Shown: positions 7,379-15,674 of the stretch, piece by piece
Position numbering within the stretch: position 1 is the stretch's first letter
Layout: every line of letters starts with the position of its first letter
DNA from: Minwuia thermotolerans
GTDB lineage: Bacteria; Pseudomonadota; Alphaproteobacteria; Minwuiales; Minwuiaceae
Direction: 5' to 3'
Assembly (NCBI GenBank): GCA_021604565.1
Contig: BQJF01000028.1
Coordinates: 1-46,575, forward strand
DNA: 46,575 nt
The notes under the pieces: model-generated
Databases searched by the model: none
What the model was told of the DNA's origin: nothing
What the model saw: only the letters and a program-made list of their open reading frames with translations
Translations under genes and position numbers: made by a program

Positions 7379-8605
7379 ATGGCTCTGGAAACAGAGAACA
7401 AGGGACCGCTGGCAGGCTACAGGGTTGTCGATCTGACACGTATCGTGCTGGGTCCGCTGGCATCGCAGATGCTGGGCGATCTGGGTGCGGACGTGATCAA
7501 GGTGGAGGAACCGGCCGGCGACCTGGCCCGTGCCATCGGCACGACGCGCAACGCAGGCATGGCAAGCTGTTTCCTGAACTGCAACCGCAACAAGCGCTCC
7601 ATCTGTCTGGACCTGAAGCAGCCGGAGGGGCTCGCCGCCATGCTGGATCTGGTGAAGACGGCGGATGTCTTCATCCATGCCCTGCGCCCGCAGGCGGTGC
7701 GCAAGCTGGGCATCGCGTACGAGGACCTGAAGGCGGTCAATCCGAACCTGGTCTATGTCGGCGCCTACGGCTTCTCCGAGAGCGGTCCCTACGGCCACAA
7801 GACCGCGTTCGACGACATCATCCAGGCGGCTTCGGGCGGGGCCTCGATCCAGGGCACGCTGCTGGACCAGCCGCGCTATGTCAGCTTCATCCAGGCCGAC
7901 AAGACCTGTGGCCTGATGGCCTGCAACGCGGTCGTCGCGGCGCTGCTGCACCGGGAACGCACGGGCGAGGGCCAGTTCGTCGAAGTGCCGATGTTCGAGA
8001 CCATGGTCGGCATGAACATGGTGGAGCATCTGGACGGCGCGACCTTCGCCGACGCGGATGGTCCCACCAAGTACGTGCGGCTGATGACGCCGTGGCGCAA
8101 ACCCTATCCGTCAAAGGACGGCTGGGTCGCGATCCTGCCCTATGACAACCGGCAATGGGCCGTGGTGCTGGAGGCTGCGGGCCGCAAGGACCTGGTCGAT
8201 CATCCGCACTTCAACAGTTTCGCCGCGCGGCAGACCCATATCGAGGAAGTCTATTCCACCCTGTCGGAGCTGGCCGGGGCGCTGACCACCGACGAATGGC
8301 TGGCGCGGCTGGAACCGCACGGCATTCCCTGCACCCGCGTCAACACGCCGGAGGAACTGCTGGTGGACCCGCATCTGGATCAGGTCGGGTTCTGGCAACG
8401 CTACGAACATCCGACGGAGGGCGAACTGCGCACCATGAAGTTCCCGGTGAACTTCCAGCGCAGTCCCGTTTCCGTCCGTCGCCACACCCCGCACCTGGGC
8501 GAACAGACGCGGGAGGTTCTGACTGAACTCGGCTACGATGAGAGCACCATCGAGAACATGCTCGCCGCCGGTGCCGCGCGGGAGAAAAAGGAAGTGAAGG
8601 TCTGA
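7379..8605 (+). CDS. CaiB/BaiF family (class III) CoA transferase
   Basis: A 408-residue family III CoA transferase. The N-terminus LAGYRVVDLTRIVLGP and the segment GADVIKVEEPAGD are diagnostic. The catalytic Asp is Asp145 in TAFDDIIQAASG, following GAYGFSESGPYG. Members move CoA between organic acids through an aspartyl-CoA thioester, in an interlocked dimer. I start at 7379 (MALETENKG), where GGGGAGAG is well placed, rather than at the ATG ten codons earlier. The length is normal. It is followed after four bases by the MaoC-fold gene, so the pair probably handles a common acyl-CoA, with the acid unknown. Confidence 0.9.
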   Translation: MALETENKGPLAGYRVVDLTRIVLGPLASQMLGDLGADVIKVEEPAGDLARAIGTTRNAGMASCFLNCNRNKRSICLDLKQPEGLAAMLDLVKTADVFIHALRPQAVRKLGIAYEDLKAVNPNLVYVGAYGFSESGPYGHKTAFDDIIQAASGGASIQGTLLDQPRYVSFIQADKTCGLMACNAVVAALLHRERTGEGQFVEVPMFETMVGMNMVEHLDGATFADADGPTKYVRLMTPWRKPYPSKDGWVAILPYDNRQWAVVLEAAGRKDLVDHPHFNSFAARQTHIEEVYSTLSELAGALTTDEWLARLEPHGIPCTRVNTPEELLVDPHLDQVGFWQRYEHPTEGELRTMKFPVNFQRSPVSVRRHTPHLGEQTREVLTELGYDESTIENMLAAGAAREKKEVKV

Positions 8606-8609
8606 AACG

Positions 8610-9074
8610 ATGAAACTACTGGGACATGGATTCTACTGGCAGGACTGGTCGGTCGGCTGGGCCTTCAGGACGCAGACCCGCACCATTCGCGGCGAGGACG
8701 TGACCGGTTTCACCGGCATGGTCGGCATGACGGAGGAACTGTTCACCAGCGACTGGTACCTGGAGGAGCACACGAGCTTCACCGGACGGTTGGTCCCTGG
8801 CGCGCTGGTCATGTCGATGGCGGAGGGGCTGGTCATTCCGGCGACCATCGCGCGCACCGGCCTCGCCTTCCTCGGCTGCCAGGTCAATGTCACCGGCCCG
8901 ACCTATGCGGGTGACACGATCCACGTCGAGGGCGTGGTGACGGAGATCAAGCAGGCCAGCAAGGGCAACCGGGCGCTGGTCCGCACAGACAACAAGGTGA
9001 TCAACCAGAACGGCGACGTGGTCATGACCTACGACCCGCTGCGCATGATGAAGGGTGATCCGAAATTCGACTGA
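8610..9074 (+). CDS. MaoC-like hotdog-fold protein lacking the hydratase dyad
   Basis: A 154-residue single hotdog domain close to MaoC-type (R)-hydratases. In active hydratases the segment before the central helix carries Asp and His (GDxNPIH) and the helix begins RIAHG. Here the equivalent stretches read GMTEELFTSDWY and GRLVPGALVM, so Asp, His and the HG pair are all replaced. It may be a thioesterase, a binding protein, or act with different residues. It is coupled to the CoA transferase by a four-base gap, implying an acyl-CoA ligand. The fold is confident; the reaction is not. Confidence 0.75.
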   Translation: MKLLGHGFYWQDWSVGWAFRTQTRTIRGEDVTGFTGMVGMTEELFTSDWYLEEHTSFTGRLVPGALVMSMAEGLVIPATIARTGLAFLGCQVNVTGPTYAGDTIHVEGVVTEIKQASKGNRALVRTDNKVINQNGDVVMTYDPLRMMKGDPKFD

Positions 9075-9094
9075 GCCGATGAGCACATGAGCAG

Positions 9095-9955
9095 ATGAGC
9101 GCACTCAGCCAGGCACTGCAGGACCTGTCGTCCACCGAGCGGGTGGTGGTGGCGCTGGTCGGTGTCGTCTGCGTACATCTGTTCGTGCGGCTGCTGCGCC
9201 ATGGCAGTACCCGCGTCATGCGCAGTCAGGTTGCCCGGCGCTCCACCAAGGCGGTGACGCTGATCAGCCTGATTTCCAGCAGCATCGTCTTCGCGCTCTA
9301 TTTCGCCGCCTTCGGATTCGTGCTGACCGAATCCGGTGTACCGCTGTCCACCTATGTTGCCAGTGCCTCTATCATCGGGCTGGCCGTTGCCTTCGGTTCG
9401 CAGGGCATCGTTCAGGACGTGGTCAGCGGCGTGACCATCATCTTCACCGACCTGTTCGACATCGGCGACGTGATCGAGGTCAGTGGCCAGGTCGGTGTCG
9501 TGGAACGCTTCGGCATGCGCTTCACGGTGTTGCGCAACCCGTTGGGGGCGGAAGTGTTCGTGCCCAACCGCTCCATCGTCAATGTCATCTGCTATCCGCG
9601 CGGCTATGTGCGCTGCTTCGTCGACTTCTCCCTGCCCGAGGACAAGGAACTGGCGGAGAGGATGGAGGCGGAAGTACGGGTAATGACCGAGGCCGCTATC
9701 GAACAGTATCCGGGTATCTTCCGCGCCGCGCCGGAGGTGCTGGACCGCCTGACCACGCGCGCCGGGCGCAGTTTCCTGCGCATGAAGTTCCGGATATGGC
9801 CCGGCCGTGGTGCGCCGCTGGAGGGGCCGTTCCGTCAGGAGCTGATCCAGGTGGCTAAGCGCATCCAGCCAGACTACGCGGACTGGATGGTCGCCGTGAA
9901 TTTCGAGGTCGAGCGCTATACCCCGCCCCGCAGCAGACGCGTGATGCAGGATTGA
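9095..9955 (+). CDS. Small-conductance mechanosensitive channel (MscS family)
   Basis: A 286-residue inner-membrane channel. It has three helices at about 15-35, 54-77 and 84-112; the last is the pore-lining helix with the Gly/Ala-rich pattern SIIGLAVAFGSQGIVQDVVSG. The beta domain follows, with DLFDIGDVIEV and NRSIVNV, then the alpha/beta C-terminal domain. It opens on membrane tension to release solutes during osmotic downshock. Compared with E. coli MscS the N-terminus is short. It starts 20 bases after the MaoC-like gene and may be on the same transcript. The next gene has its own promoter. Confidence 0.9.
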   Translation: MSALSQALQDLSSTERVVVALVGVVCVHLFVRLLRHGSTRVMRSQVARRSTKAVTLISLISSSIVFALYFAAFGFVLTESGVPLSTYVASASIIGLAVAFGSQGIVQDVVSGVTIIFTDLFDIGDVIEVSGQVGVVERFGMRFTVLRNPLGAEVFVPNRSIVNVICYPRGYVRCFVDFSLPEDKELAERMEAEVRVMTEAAIEQYPGIFRAAPEVLDRLTTRAGRSFLRMKFRIWPGRGAPLEGPFRQELIQVAKRIQPDYADWMVAVNFEVERYTPPRSRRVMQD

Positions 9956-9962
9956 TCCGGAC

Positions 9963-10008
9963 TTGACGATTCTGGACCAATTGGTCTATTTCTGGATCAA
10001 TCAGTCCA
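9963..10008 (+). promoter_or_regulatory. Promoter of the TetR gene with two operator-like boxes
   Basis: TTGACG (9963-9968) and TCTATT (9985-9990) are 16 bases apart, forming a sigma70-like promoter. Box 1, TGGACCAATTGGTCTA (9973-9988), contains a perfect 12-base palindrome and lies in the spacer and over the -10. Box 2, TGGATCAATCAGTCCA (9993-10008), is a close relative exactly 20 bases downstream, over the expected start of transcription. The pattern T-R-GAC/T-...-GTC-Y-A resembles operators of LmrA/YxaF repressors as I remember them. Autorepression is inferred. Confidence 0.6.
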
Positions 10009-10020
10009 GAGAGCATCATC

Positions 10021-10650
10021 ATGCATCCCATCGACGACCTGCTTGCAGGCAAGCAGAATTCAGGAAACCGGGCGGCCCCGACGCGGGACCGGCTGATCCG
10101 GGCATTCACCGATCTTGTCCAGCAACGCGGCTATGCGGCAGTCGGGACAGCGGAGGTACTGAAGGTCGCATCCGCGCCGCGCGGCTCGCTCTACCACCAT
10201 TTCCCCTCGGGCAAGTCCGGGCTGGCTGTCGCAGCGGTGGAGTACATGGCGGAGGCGGTCACGGATGCCCTGCATCGCGCGACGACGGGCCGGCGAACGC
10301 TGCCCGTTCTGCTGCGCGGCATGGCCAGCGCACGCGCCGCATGGCTGAAACGCACGGGCTGGTCTGAGGGGCCGCTGCTGACCGTCCTCTCCAATGAGGT
10401 CGTGCCGCACGAACCAGATATTGCCGAGGCGCTGAAAGTGGGCAGCGCAGCGATCAACAGCGCCTTCACGGACCTGTTCATGGCCCGCGGGTTCGCGCCG
10501 GACACCGCCTGGCGCAACGCCCACATGACCCGGTCGCTGCTGGACGGTGCCATGACGCTGTCGCGCGCCGCACGGTCGACGGATGCCCTGCTGGAAGCAG
10601 GCGACTTCCTCGCCACACGACTTGCCGATCCAGCCAACAGAGGAGCCTGA
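10021..10650 (+). CDS. TetR/AcrR family regulator, LmrA/YxaF type
   Basis: A 209-residue one-domain-plus-ligand-pocket repressor. The N-terminal helix-turn-helix covers about residues 22-70: RDRLIRAFTDLVQQRGYAAV leads in, and GSLYHHFPSGKSGLA is the recognition helix and its flank. The C-terminal part matches the LmrA/YxaF-type ligand domain. It starts at ATG 10021 with AGAGAG upstream, and two operator-like boxes cover its promoter. The stop is one base before the thioesterase start, and an MFS transporter follows, so it probably controls itself and both. Ligand unknown. Confidence 0.88.
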   Translation: MHPIDDLLAGKQNSGNRAAPTRDRLIRAFTDLVQQRGYAAVGTAEVLKVASAPRGSLYHHFPSGKSGLAVAAVEYMAEAVTDALHRATTGRRTLPVLLRGMASARAAWLKRTGWSEGPLLTVLSNEVVPHEPDIAEALKVGSAAINSAFTDLFMARGFAPDTAWRNAHMTRSLLDGAMTLSRAARSTDALLEAGDFLATRLADPANRGA

Positions 10651-10651
10651 C

Positions 10652-11086
10652 ATGACACTGGCCTCAACAAGCGATGTGCCGGAAGGCTTCCTGCCACATT
10701 TCCGCAAGAGTCCGCTGACCGATCCGTGGGAGCCGCTCTATTCGCAGGTCACCGATGACACGGTAGTCATCGGGCTGCGCGCGGGGGAACAGCACTGCAA
10801 CGGTCGCGGTTTCGTGCATGGCGGCCTGATCTCCGCCCTCGCCGACAATGCGCTGGGTCACTCATGTCGCCAGCGGCGCAACGACGGCAGCAGCCTGGTG
10901 ACGATCACGCTGAACCTGGAGTTCGTGCAGAGCGCCCAGATCGGCCAGTGGCTGGAATTCCGCCCGATCTACATCAAGTCCGGCGGCAAGGTGGACATTG
11001 CCCAGGGCCAGGTCACGGCAGACGGCGAACCCTGCGCACTGGTCTCCGCGACCTTCCGCGTGTTGCAGGCCCGGAAGGCCGCCTGA
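10652..11086 (+). CDS. PaaI family thioesterase (hotdog fold)
   Basis: A 144-residue single hotdog domain. The PaaI signature is CNGRGFVHGGLISALADNALG (about 49-69), with HGG at the helix start and Asp in ADNALG as probable catalytic residue. Members hydrolyse acyl- or aryl-CoA thioesters as tetramers. The start at 10652 lies one base after the repressor stop and follows GAGGAGCC. Being the first target of the repressor, it may remove an inhibitory acyl-CoA linked to the ligand that the repressor senses; this is inference. Confidence 0.85.
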   Translation: MTLASTSDVPEGFLPHFRKSPLTDPWEPLYSQVTDDTVVIGLRAGEQHCNGRGFVHGGLISALADNALGHSCRQRRNDGSSLVTITLNLEFVQSAQIGQWLEFRPIYIKSGGKVDIAQGQVTADGEPCALVSATFRVLQARKAA

Positions 11087-11168
11087 CTGCGCACCCCGCA
11101 GGATTTCCAAAACCGCCGTAACCCCCTATCGTGGCCTTGCGCCACAGTGCGCGCGTGGGGGGAATCGG

Positions 11169-12383
11169 ATGAGCGGCAAATGGCGATCAGTGCTGCTGCT
11201 GGCACTGGCGGAAGTGCTGACGCTGAGCGTCTGGTTCTCCGGCGCGGCAACCCTGCCCGCGATCCGGGCGGAAACGGAAATCACCTCCCTGCAGGCATCG
11301 CTCTATACATCGATGCTCAGCGTCGGCTTCGTCACCGGCACGCTGATCAGCGCCATCCTGGGCCTCGCCGACCGCTGGCGGCCACAGTCCTTCTTCGGCG
11401 CATCGGCCGTCATTGCCTGCACGGCCAACGCCTCCCTGATCTGGATCGATCCGGCCTCCCCCCTGGTGCCCGTGCTGCGGTTCTGCATCGGGGTCAGCAT
11501 GGCCGGGCTGTACCCCGTCGGCATGAAGATGATCGCGACCTGGGCCAAGGCGGACATGGGGCTGCTGACCGGACTGCTGGTCGGCGCCCTTACGCTCGGG
11601 TCCGGCGCACCGCATCTGGCGCAGGCCTTCCTCGCCGGGATCGACTGGCGGCTGACGCTGGGGGTGACAAGCGCGGCGGCGCTGACCGGCGGTGTGCTGG
11701 TGCAGTTCATGGCGCTCGGCCCCAACGCCATGCGCCGCGCCGCCTTCAAGCCATCCGCGGTGCTGGAGGCCTGGCGTAACCGCGCCCTGCGCCTCGCAAA
11801 TTTCGGCTATTTCGGCCACATGTGGGAACTCTATGCGGTCTGGGGCTGGATGGTGGTGTTCCTCAATGCCTCCTTCAGCCGCTGGTACGGAGCAGGCGAC
11901 CCGCGCGTCGGGCTGAACGCGTCACTGCTGACCTTCGGCGTGCTGGGGGCCGGTGCCATCGGTGCGCTGCTCGGCGGCTGGCTTGCCGACCGGATCGGGC
12001 GCACGGCAGTCACCATGTCCGCCATGGGTCTCAGTGCCGGATGCTGTCTGGTCGCCGGGTTCCTGTTCGGCGGCCCGCCATGGATCCTGGCCCTGTTCTG
12101 CCTGTTCTGGGGCGTGGTGGTGATCGCCGATTCGGCGCAGTTCTCCTCCAGCGTCATGGAACTGGCGGACCCGGAGCGGGTCGGCACCATGGTCACGGCC
12201 CAGACCTGCATCGGTTTCCTGCTGACCCTGATCCCCATCCACATGCTGCCGGAAGTGGTCGCGCTGATCGGTTGGGAGTGGGCCTTCTGGACCATCGCCG
12301 TCGGGCCGCTGCTGGGCTTCCTCGCCATGGCCCGCCTGCGTGCACACCCGGATGCCGTGAAGATCGCGGGCGGGCGACGGTAG
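11169..12383 (+). CDS. MFS transporter
   Basis: A 404-residue major facilitator with about twelve helices. The N-terminus MSGKWRSVLLLALAEVLTLSVWFSG begins the first helix, and GGWLADRIGRTAV near residue 275 is the MFS loop motif (G-x-x-x-D-R-x-G-R) between helices 8 and 9. I choose the start at 11169 because it gives a normal MFS N-terminus with GGGGGAAT upstream; longer in-frame extensions are Arg/Pro-rich non-protein-like sequence. It lies 82 bases after the thioesterase and probably shares the TetR-controlled transcript. Substrate unknown; export of a drug-like compound is plausible given the repressor type. Confidence 0.85.
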   Translation: MSGKWRSVLLLALAEVLTLSVWFSGAATLPAIRAETEITSLQASLYTSMLSVGFVTGTLISAILGLADRWRPQSFFGASAVIACTANASLIWIDPASPLVPVLRFCIGVSMAGLYPVGMKMIATWAKADMGLLTGLLVGALTLGSGAPHLAQAFLAGIDWRLTLGVTSAAALTGGVLVQFMALGPNAMRRAAFKPSAVLEAWRNRALRLANFGYFGHMWELYAVWGWMVVFLNASFSRWYGAGDPRVGLNASLLTFGVLGAGAIGALLGGWLADRIGRTAVTMSAMGLSAGCCLVAGFLFGGPPWILALFCLFWGVVVIADSAQFSSSVMELADPERVGTMVTAQTCIGFLLTLIPIHMLPEVVALIGWEWAFWTIAVGPLLGFLAMARLRAHPDAVKIAGGRR

Positions 12384-12392
12384 AAGCGATCG

Positions 12393-13235
12393 TCAGTCCG
12401 TCAGGGTGTAGGCCCGGTCATTGCCGAGTGACGGCACCGACTGCCGCGACGAGGTGACCTTCGCCAGGTCGATCTCGGCGGTGACATAGCCGGTATCGCT
12501 TCCGGCATCGGCCAGCACCACGCCCCAGGGATCGACGATCAGGGAATGGCCATAGGTCTCCCGGCCACCGTCATGGGCGCCGGTCTGGGCCGCGGCGATG
12601 ACGAAGCAACCGTTCTCGATCGCGCGGGCGCGCAGCAGCACATGCCAGTGCGCCTTGCCGGTCTCCGCCGTGAAGGCGGACGGCATGGTCAGCACCTCCG
12701 CCCCCGCCTTGGCGAGATCACGGTAGAGGTGGGGAAAGCGCATGTCGTAGCAGATGGTCATGCCGAGCTTCATGGCCGCATCGTCGGTAACGGGCACATC
12801 GATCACGTTCACCCGTTCCCCCGGCTGGTAGGCGCGCGATTCCATGAACTTCTGCCCGGAGGGCAGTTCCACGTCGAACATGTGGATCTTGTCGTAGCGG
12901 TTGGCGATGGCCCCGTCCGGCGCGATCAGGAAGGACCGGTTGGCGAGCCGCTCCCCCTCCCCCTTCAGCGCCAGGGAGCCGATGTTGATCCAGACTCCCA
13001 ACCGTGCTGCCAGTTCGCGGTAGGCCTTCAGGGAAGGGTCATCCGCCTCCGCATGGGTATTGGCCATGGTGTCGGTACGGCGGCGGTAGATGAAATTGCT
13101 CACCTCCGGCGTCTGGATGTAACTGGCGCCATCGGCGGCGGCCTGTTCGATCCAGCCCGTGCAGGCGCTCAGGTTGGCTTCCCAGTCGGTGCCGGTGTTC
13201 GGCTGGATGCAGGCGGCAAGGAAGGCCCCGCTCAC
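12393..13235 (-). CDS. Carbon-nitrogen hydrolase, Nit1/omega-amidase branch of the nitrilase superfamily
   Basis: A 280-residue cytosolic amidase. The catalytic triad is visible: Glu44 in TPEVSNF, Lys116 in [11 protein letters not shown] and Cys162 in [14 protein letters not shown]. The segment [10 protein letters not shown] is typical of the Nit1 group, whose members hydrolyse deaminated glutathione and related omega-amides. It overlaps grxC by four bases (ATGA). The pairing of a glutaredoxin with a deaminated-glutathione amidase is common in alphaproteobacteria and fits repair of damaged glutathione. It is convergent with the MFS gene. Substrate assignment is from family, not tested. Confidence 0.9.
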   Translation of the reverse strand: MSGAFLAACIQPNTGTDWEANLSACTGWIEQAAADGASYIQTPEVSNFIYRRRTDTMANTHAEADDPSLKAYRELAARLGVWINIGSLALKGEGERLANRSFLIAPDGAIANRYDKIHMFDVELPSGQKFMESRAYQPGERVNVIDVPVTDDAAMKLGMTICYDMRFPHLYRDLAKAGAEVLTMPSAFTAETGKAHWHVLLRARAIENGCFVIAAAQTGAHDGGRETYGHSLIVDPWGVVLADAGSDTGYVTAEIDLAKVTSSRQSVPSLGNDRAYTLTD

Positions 13236-13492
13236 GCCGCACCCTGCAGCAGCGGATCAAGACGCCCGGCCTCATCCAGCGCTTCCATGTCATCGAAGCC
13301 GCCGACATGGGTCTCGCCGATGAAGATCTGAGGCACCGTGCGGCGGCCCGAGCGCTGGATCATCTCGTCACGCTTGCCCGCCGTGAACATCACGTCGATC
13401 TCCTCGTAGCTCACGCCCTTGCGGTCCAGCAGCTTCTTGGCGCGGTAGCAATAGGGGCAGAGACCAGTGGTGTAGAGGACAACGTTGCTCAT
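13232..13492 (-). CDS. grxC: Glutaredoxin 3
   Basis: An 86-residue glutathione-dependent dithiol oxidoreductase. The CPYC active site is Cys12/Cys15, followed by the TVPQIFIG cis-proline loop (about 57-64) and GGFDDMEALD, which bind glutathione. It reduces protein disulfides and mixed disulfides in the cytoplasm. It is translationally coupled to the downstream nitrilase and lies 57 bases downstream of comF. The start is ATG at 13492, after AAGGAGAGCC. Length and motifs are entirely typical. Confidence 0.95.
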   Translation of the reverse strand: MSNVVLYTTGLCPYCYRAKKLLDRKGVSYEEIDVMFTAGKRDEMIQRSGRRTVPQIFIGETHVGGFDDMEALDEAGRLDPLLQGAA

Positions 13493-13549
13493 GATGCGGC
13501 TCTCCTTCGTGAAGGTCGCCGGTCAGCTTTCCGGCGGAACCTGTTTAGC

Positions 13550-14326
13550 TCATATCGACTGTATATGGGTCGCGTGTCCAGTCCGGACAACGCGGGCGAT
13601 CCCCAGCACCGTGATCTCCGCCGCACCCGCGCGCTTCAGGACCCGGGCACATTCGGTGACGGTCGCTCCGGTGGTGATCACATCATCGACCAGTACCACG
13701 TGCGCCCCGGAAACGCGCCCCTTGTGCGCCGGATTGACGGCAAAGGCACCACGCAGGTTGCGCCGCCGCCCCGCACCGCTCAACCCGCCCTGGGTGCGGG
13801 TGGCGCGAGTGCGCAGCATCAGGTCAGGCACGCCCGGCACCCCGGCATCGCGGGCCAGCAGATCCGCGACCAGTGTCGCCTGGTTGTAGCGTCGATGCAG
13901 CAGGCGGCGCGGATGCAGTGGCACCCCGGTGACCATGTCGGCATGCGCCAGCCAGGGCTGACCGGCGCGCGCCACCAGCCGGGCCAGCCCGACGGCACGG
14001 TCTGCCCGGTCCCCATGCTTGAACCCCAGCAGCGCGTCGCGGATGCGATCGCCGTAGCGGGCAGCGGCGCGGGCACGTGTGAAGGGCGGCGGGTCGGCTG
14101 CACAGGCACCACAGATCCGCTCCGGCGCACCAGCGAACTCGAACGGCAGGCCACAGATGGCACACAGCGGATTCCCGATCAGGTCAATCTGGCCGAAACA
14201 GCGCGGGCACAGCCGACCCGGCTCCGCCACCTGCCGGTCACAGGCAAGGCATTGCGGCGGCAACAGCAGGTCCAGCGCCCTGCGCGCCCACTGTCTCGCC
14301 CCTGCCCTGATCGCGGCCTGCTCCAT
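13550..14326 (-). CDS. comF: ComF family phosphoribosyltransferase-like protein
   Basis: A 258-residue protein with four Cys pairs at 26/29, 40/43, 55/58 and 72/75 forming N-terminal zinc sites, then a type I phosphoribosyltransferase fold with the PRPP loop VLVDDVITTGATV at 211-223. ComF is needed for DNA uptake in naturally competent bacteria, but it is also widespread where competence is unproven. No other competence genes are in the window. I start at 14326 (MEQAAIRAG), since the longer in-frame version overlaps the divergent methyltransferase start. The intergenic gap to that gene is 67 bases. Confidence 0.88.
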   Translation of the reverse strand: MEQAAIRAGARQWARRALDLLLPPQCLACDRQVAEPGRLCPRCFGQIDLIGNPLCAICGLPFEFAGAPERICGACAADPPPFTRARAAARYGDRIRDALLGFKHGDRADRAVGLARLVARAGQPWLAHADMVTGVPLHPRRLLHRRYNQATLVADLLARDAGVPGVPDLMLRTRATRTQGGLSGAGRRRNLRGAFAVNPAHKGRVSGAHVVLVDDVITTGATVTECARVLKRAGAAEITVLGIARVVRTGHATHIQSI

Positions 14327-14393
14327 CCGGCGATTGTCCGACAGGGGCAGGATGGTTGCAACGCATGACGCCGGGCGGCATATGCTGCATGGC

Positions 14394-15284
14394 ATGAGCA
14401 CGGTTCCCGAAGGCATGGACGTATTCGACCGCAGGCTGCACCGGCAACACCGGGCGCGGGCAGCGGCGGATTTCGGTGCGCACGATTTCCTGTTTCAGGA
14501 AGTCGCCGAACGGCTGTCCGACCGTCTGATGGATGTGGACCGGACCTTCGCGCGGGCACTGGTCGTCGGCGGACGTGGTGGCCTGCCGCCGGAACTGATC
14601 GGTGCGGGGCGCAAGGTCGAAAGCGCGGTCACGATGGATCTTGCACCTGCCTTCGCCGCCCCCGGACCGGCGCTGGTGGGCGACGAGGAGTTCCTGCCGA
14701 TTGCCGAGGCGTCGGTCGATCTGGTCTTCAGCGTACTGTCACTGCACTGGGTCAATGACCTGCCGGGCGCGCTGGTCCAGATGCGCCGGGCGCTGAAACC
14801 GGACGGGCTGCTGCTGGTCGCGATCCTGGGTGGCGACACCCTGTTCGAACTGCGCCAATCGCTGATGGAGGCGGAAATGGAGGTCGAGAACGGTGTCAGC
14901 CCACGGGTATCACCGTTCGCCGATGTCCGCGATGCCGGCGCCCTGCTGCAGCGCGCAGGTTTTGCCCTGCCGGTCACTGACAGCGACACGATCACGGTCA
15001 GCTATGGCAATCCGTTCCGTCTGCTGCAGGATCTGCGCGGCATGGGGGAGCAGAACGTGGTTCACCAGCGTCGCCACACCTTCCTGCGCCGGGAGACCCT
15101 GATGCGCGCCATGGCCCTCTACGGGGAGAAGTTTGCAGGTCCGGATGGTCGGGTCCCGGCAACGTTCCAGGTCATCCAGATGACCGGCTGGACCCCTGAT
15201 CCTTCGCAGCAGCAACCCCTGCGACCGGGAAGCGCCGTGACGCGTCTGGCAGAGGCCCTGGGCGACAAGGAAACCAAGATATGA
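14394..15284 (+). CDS. NDUFAF5-like SAM methyltransferase-fold protein
   Basis: A 296-residue class I methyltransferase-fold protein. The segments VFDRRLHRQHRARAA, SLHWVNDLPGAL, LKPDGLLLVAILGGDTLFELR, SPFADVRDAGALL and MGEQN match NDUFAF5, the mitochondrial complex I assembly factor that hydroxylates an arginine of NDUFS7. The SAM motif I, normally a GCGxG loop, is degenerate here (VVGGRGGLPPEL). A role in complex I maturation is inferred from the family. It is divergent from comF, a common alphaproteobacterial arrangement, and overlaps the VOC gene by four bases. Confidence 0.8.
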   Translation: MSTVPEGMDVFDRRLHRQHRARAAADFGAHDFLFQEVAERLSDRLMDVDRTFARALVVGGRGGLPPELIGAGRKVESAVTMDLAPAFAAPGPALVGDEEFLPIAEASVDLVFSVLSLHWVNDLPGALVQMRRALKPDGLLLVAILGGDTLFELRQSLMEAEMEVENGVSPRVSPFADVRDAGALLQRAGFALPVTDSDTITVSYGNPFRLLQDLRGMGEQNVVHQRRHTFLRRETLMRAMALYGEKFAGPDGRVPATFQVIQMTGWTPDPSQQQPLRPGSAVTRLAEALGDKETKI

Positions 15285-15634
15285 GCGTGAAGCGGATCGT
15301 GGCGAACATCGCGACCGAAACCCCCGGCGATGCAGAAGCCTTCTACGGCGACCTTCTGGGACTGGTGAAGGTTATGGATCAGGGCTGGATCAGCACCTTC
15401 GCCACCGCGCCGGGTTCGCCACAACAGGTCAGTTTCGCGTCAGAAGGCGGCTCCGGCACGCCGGTTCCGGACCTGTCGATCGAAGTGGAGGACCTGGGCG
15501 GGCTGCACCGGCGCATGGTCGAAGCAGGCGTCAGGATCGAATATGGTCCCGTGACGGAACCATGGGGTGTCAGGCGGTTCTTTGTCCGCGACCCCTTCGG
15601 CAGGCTGCTCAATATCCTGTCACACGTGGAGTGA
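15281..15634 (+). CDS. VOC (glyoxalase/bleomycin resistance) family protein
   Basis: A 117-residue protein with two beta-alpha-beta-beta-beta modules. It opens MSVKRIVANIATETPGDAEAFYGDLLGL and ends WGVRRFFVRDPFGRLLNILSHVE, the usual VOC pattern. A metal-ligand Glu is plausible in SIEVEDL and in the final HVE, but the typical N-terminal His is absent, the equivalent position being Asn in VANI. It could be a dioxygenase-like, isomerase-like or binding protein. It is translationally coupled to the methyltransferase (ATGA), with no evident functional link. Confidence 0.8.
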   Translation: MSVKRIVANIATETPGDAEAFYGDLLGLVKVMDQGWISTFATAPGSPQQVSFASEGGSGTPVPDLSIEVEDLGGLHRRMVEAGVRIEYGPVTEPWGVRRFFVRDPFGRLLNILSHVE

Positions 15635-15674
15635 GCCCCAACGCGCCTTCCGTCCGCGCAACTGGTCCGCGCCT

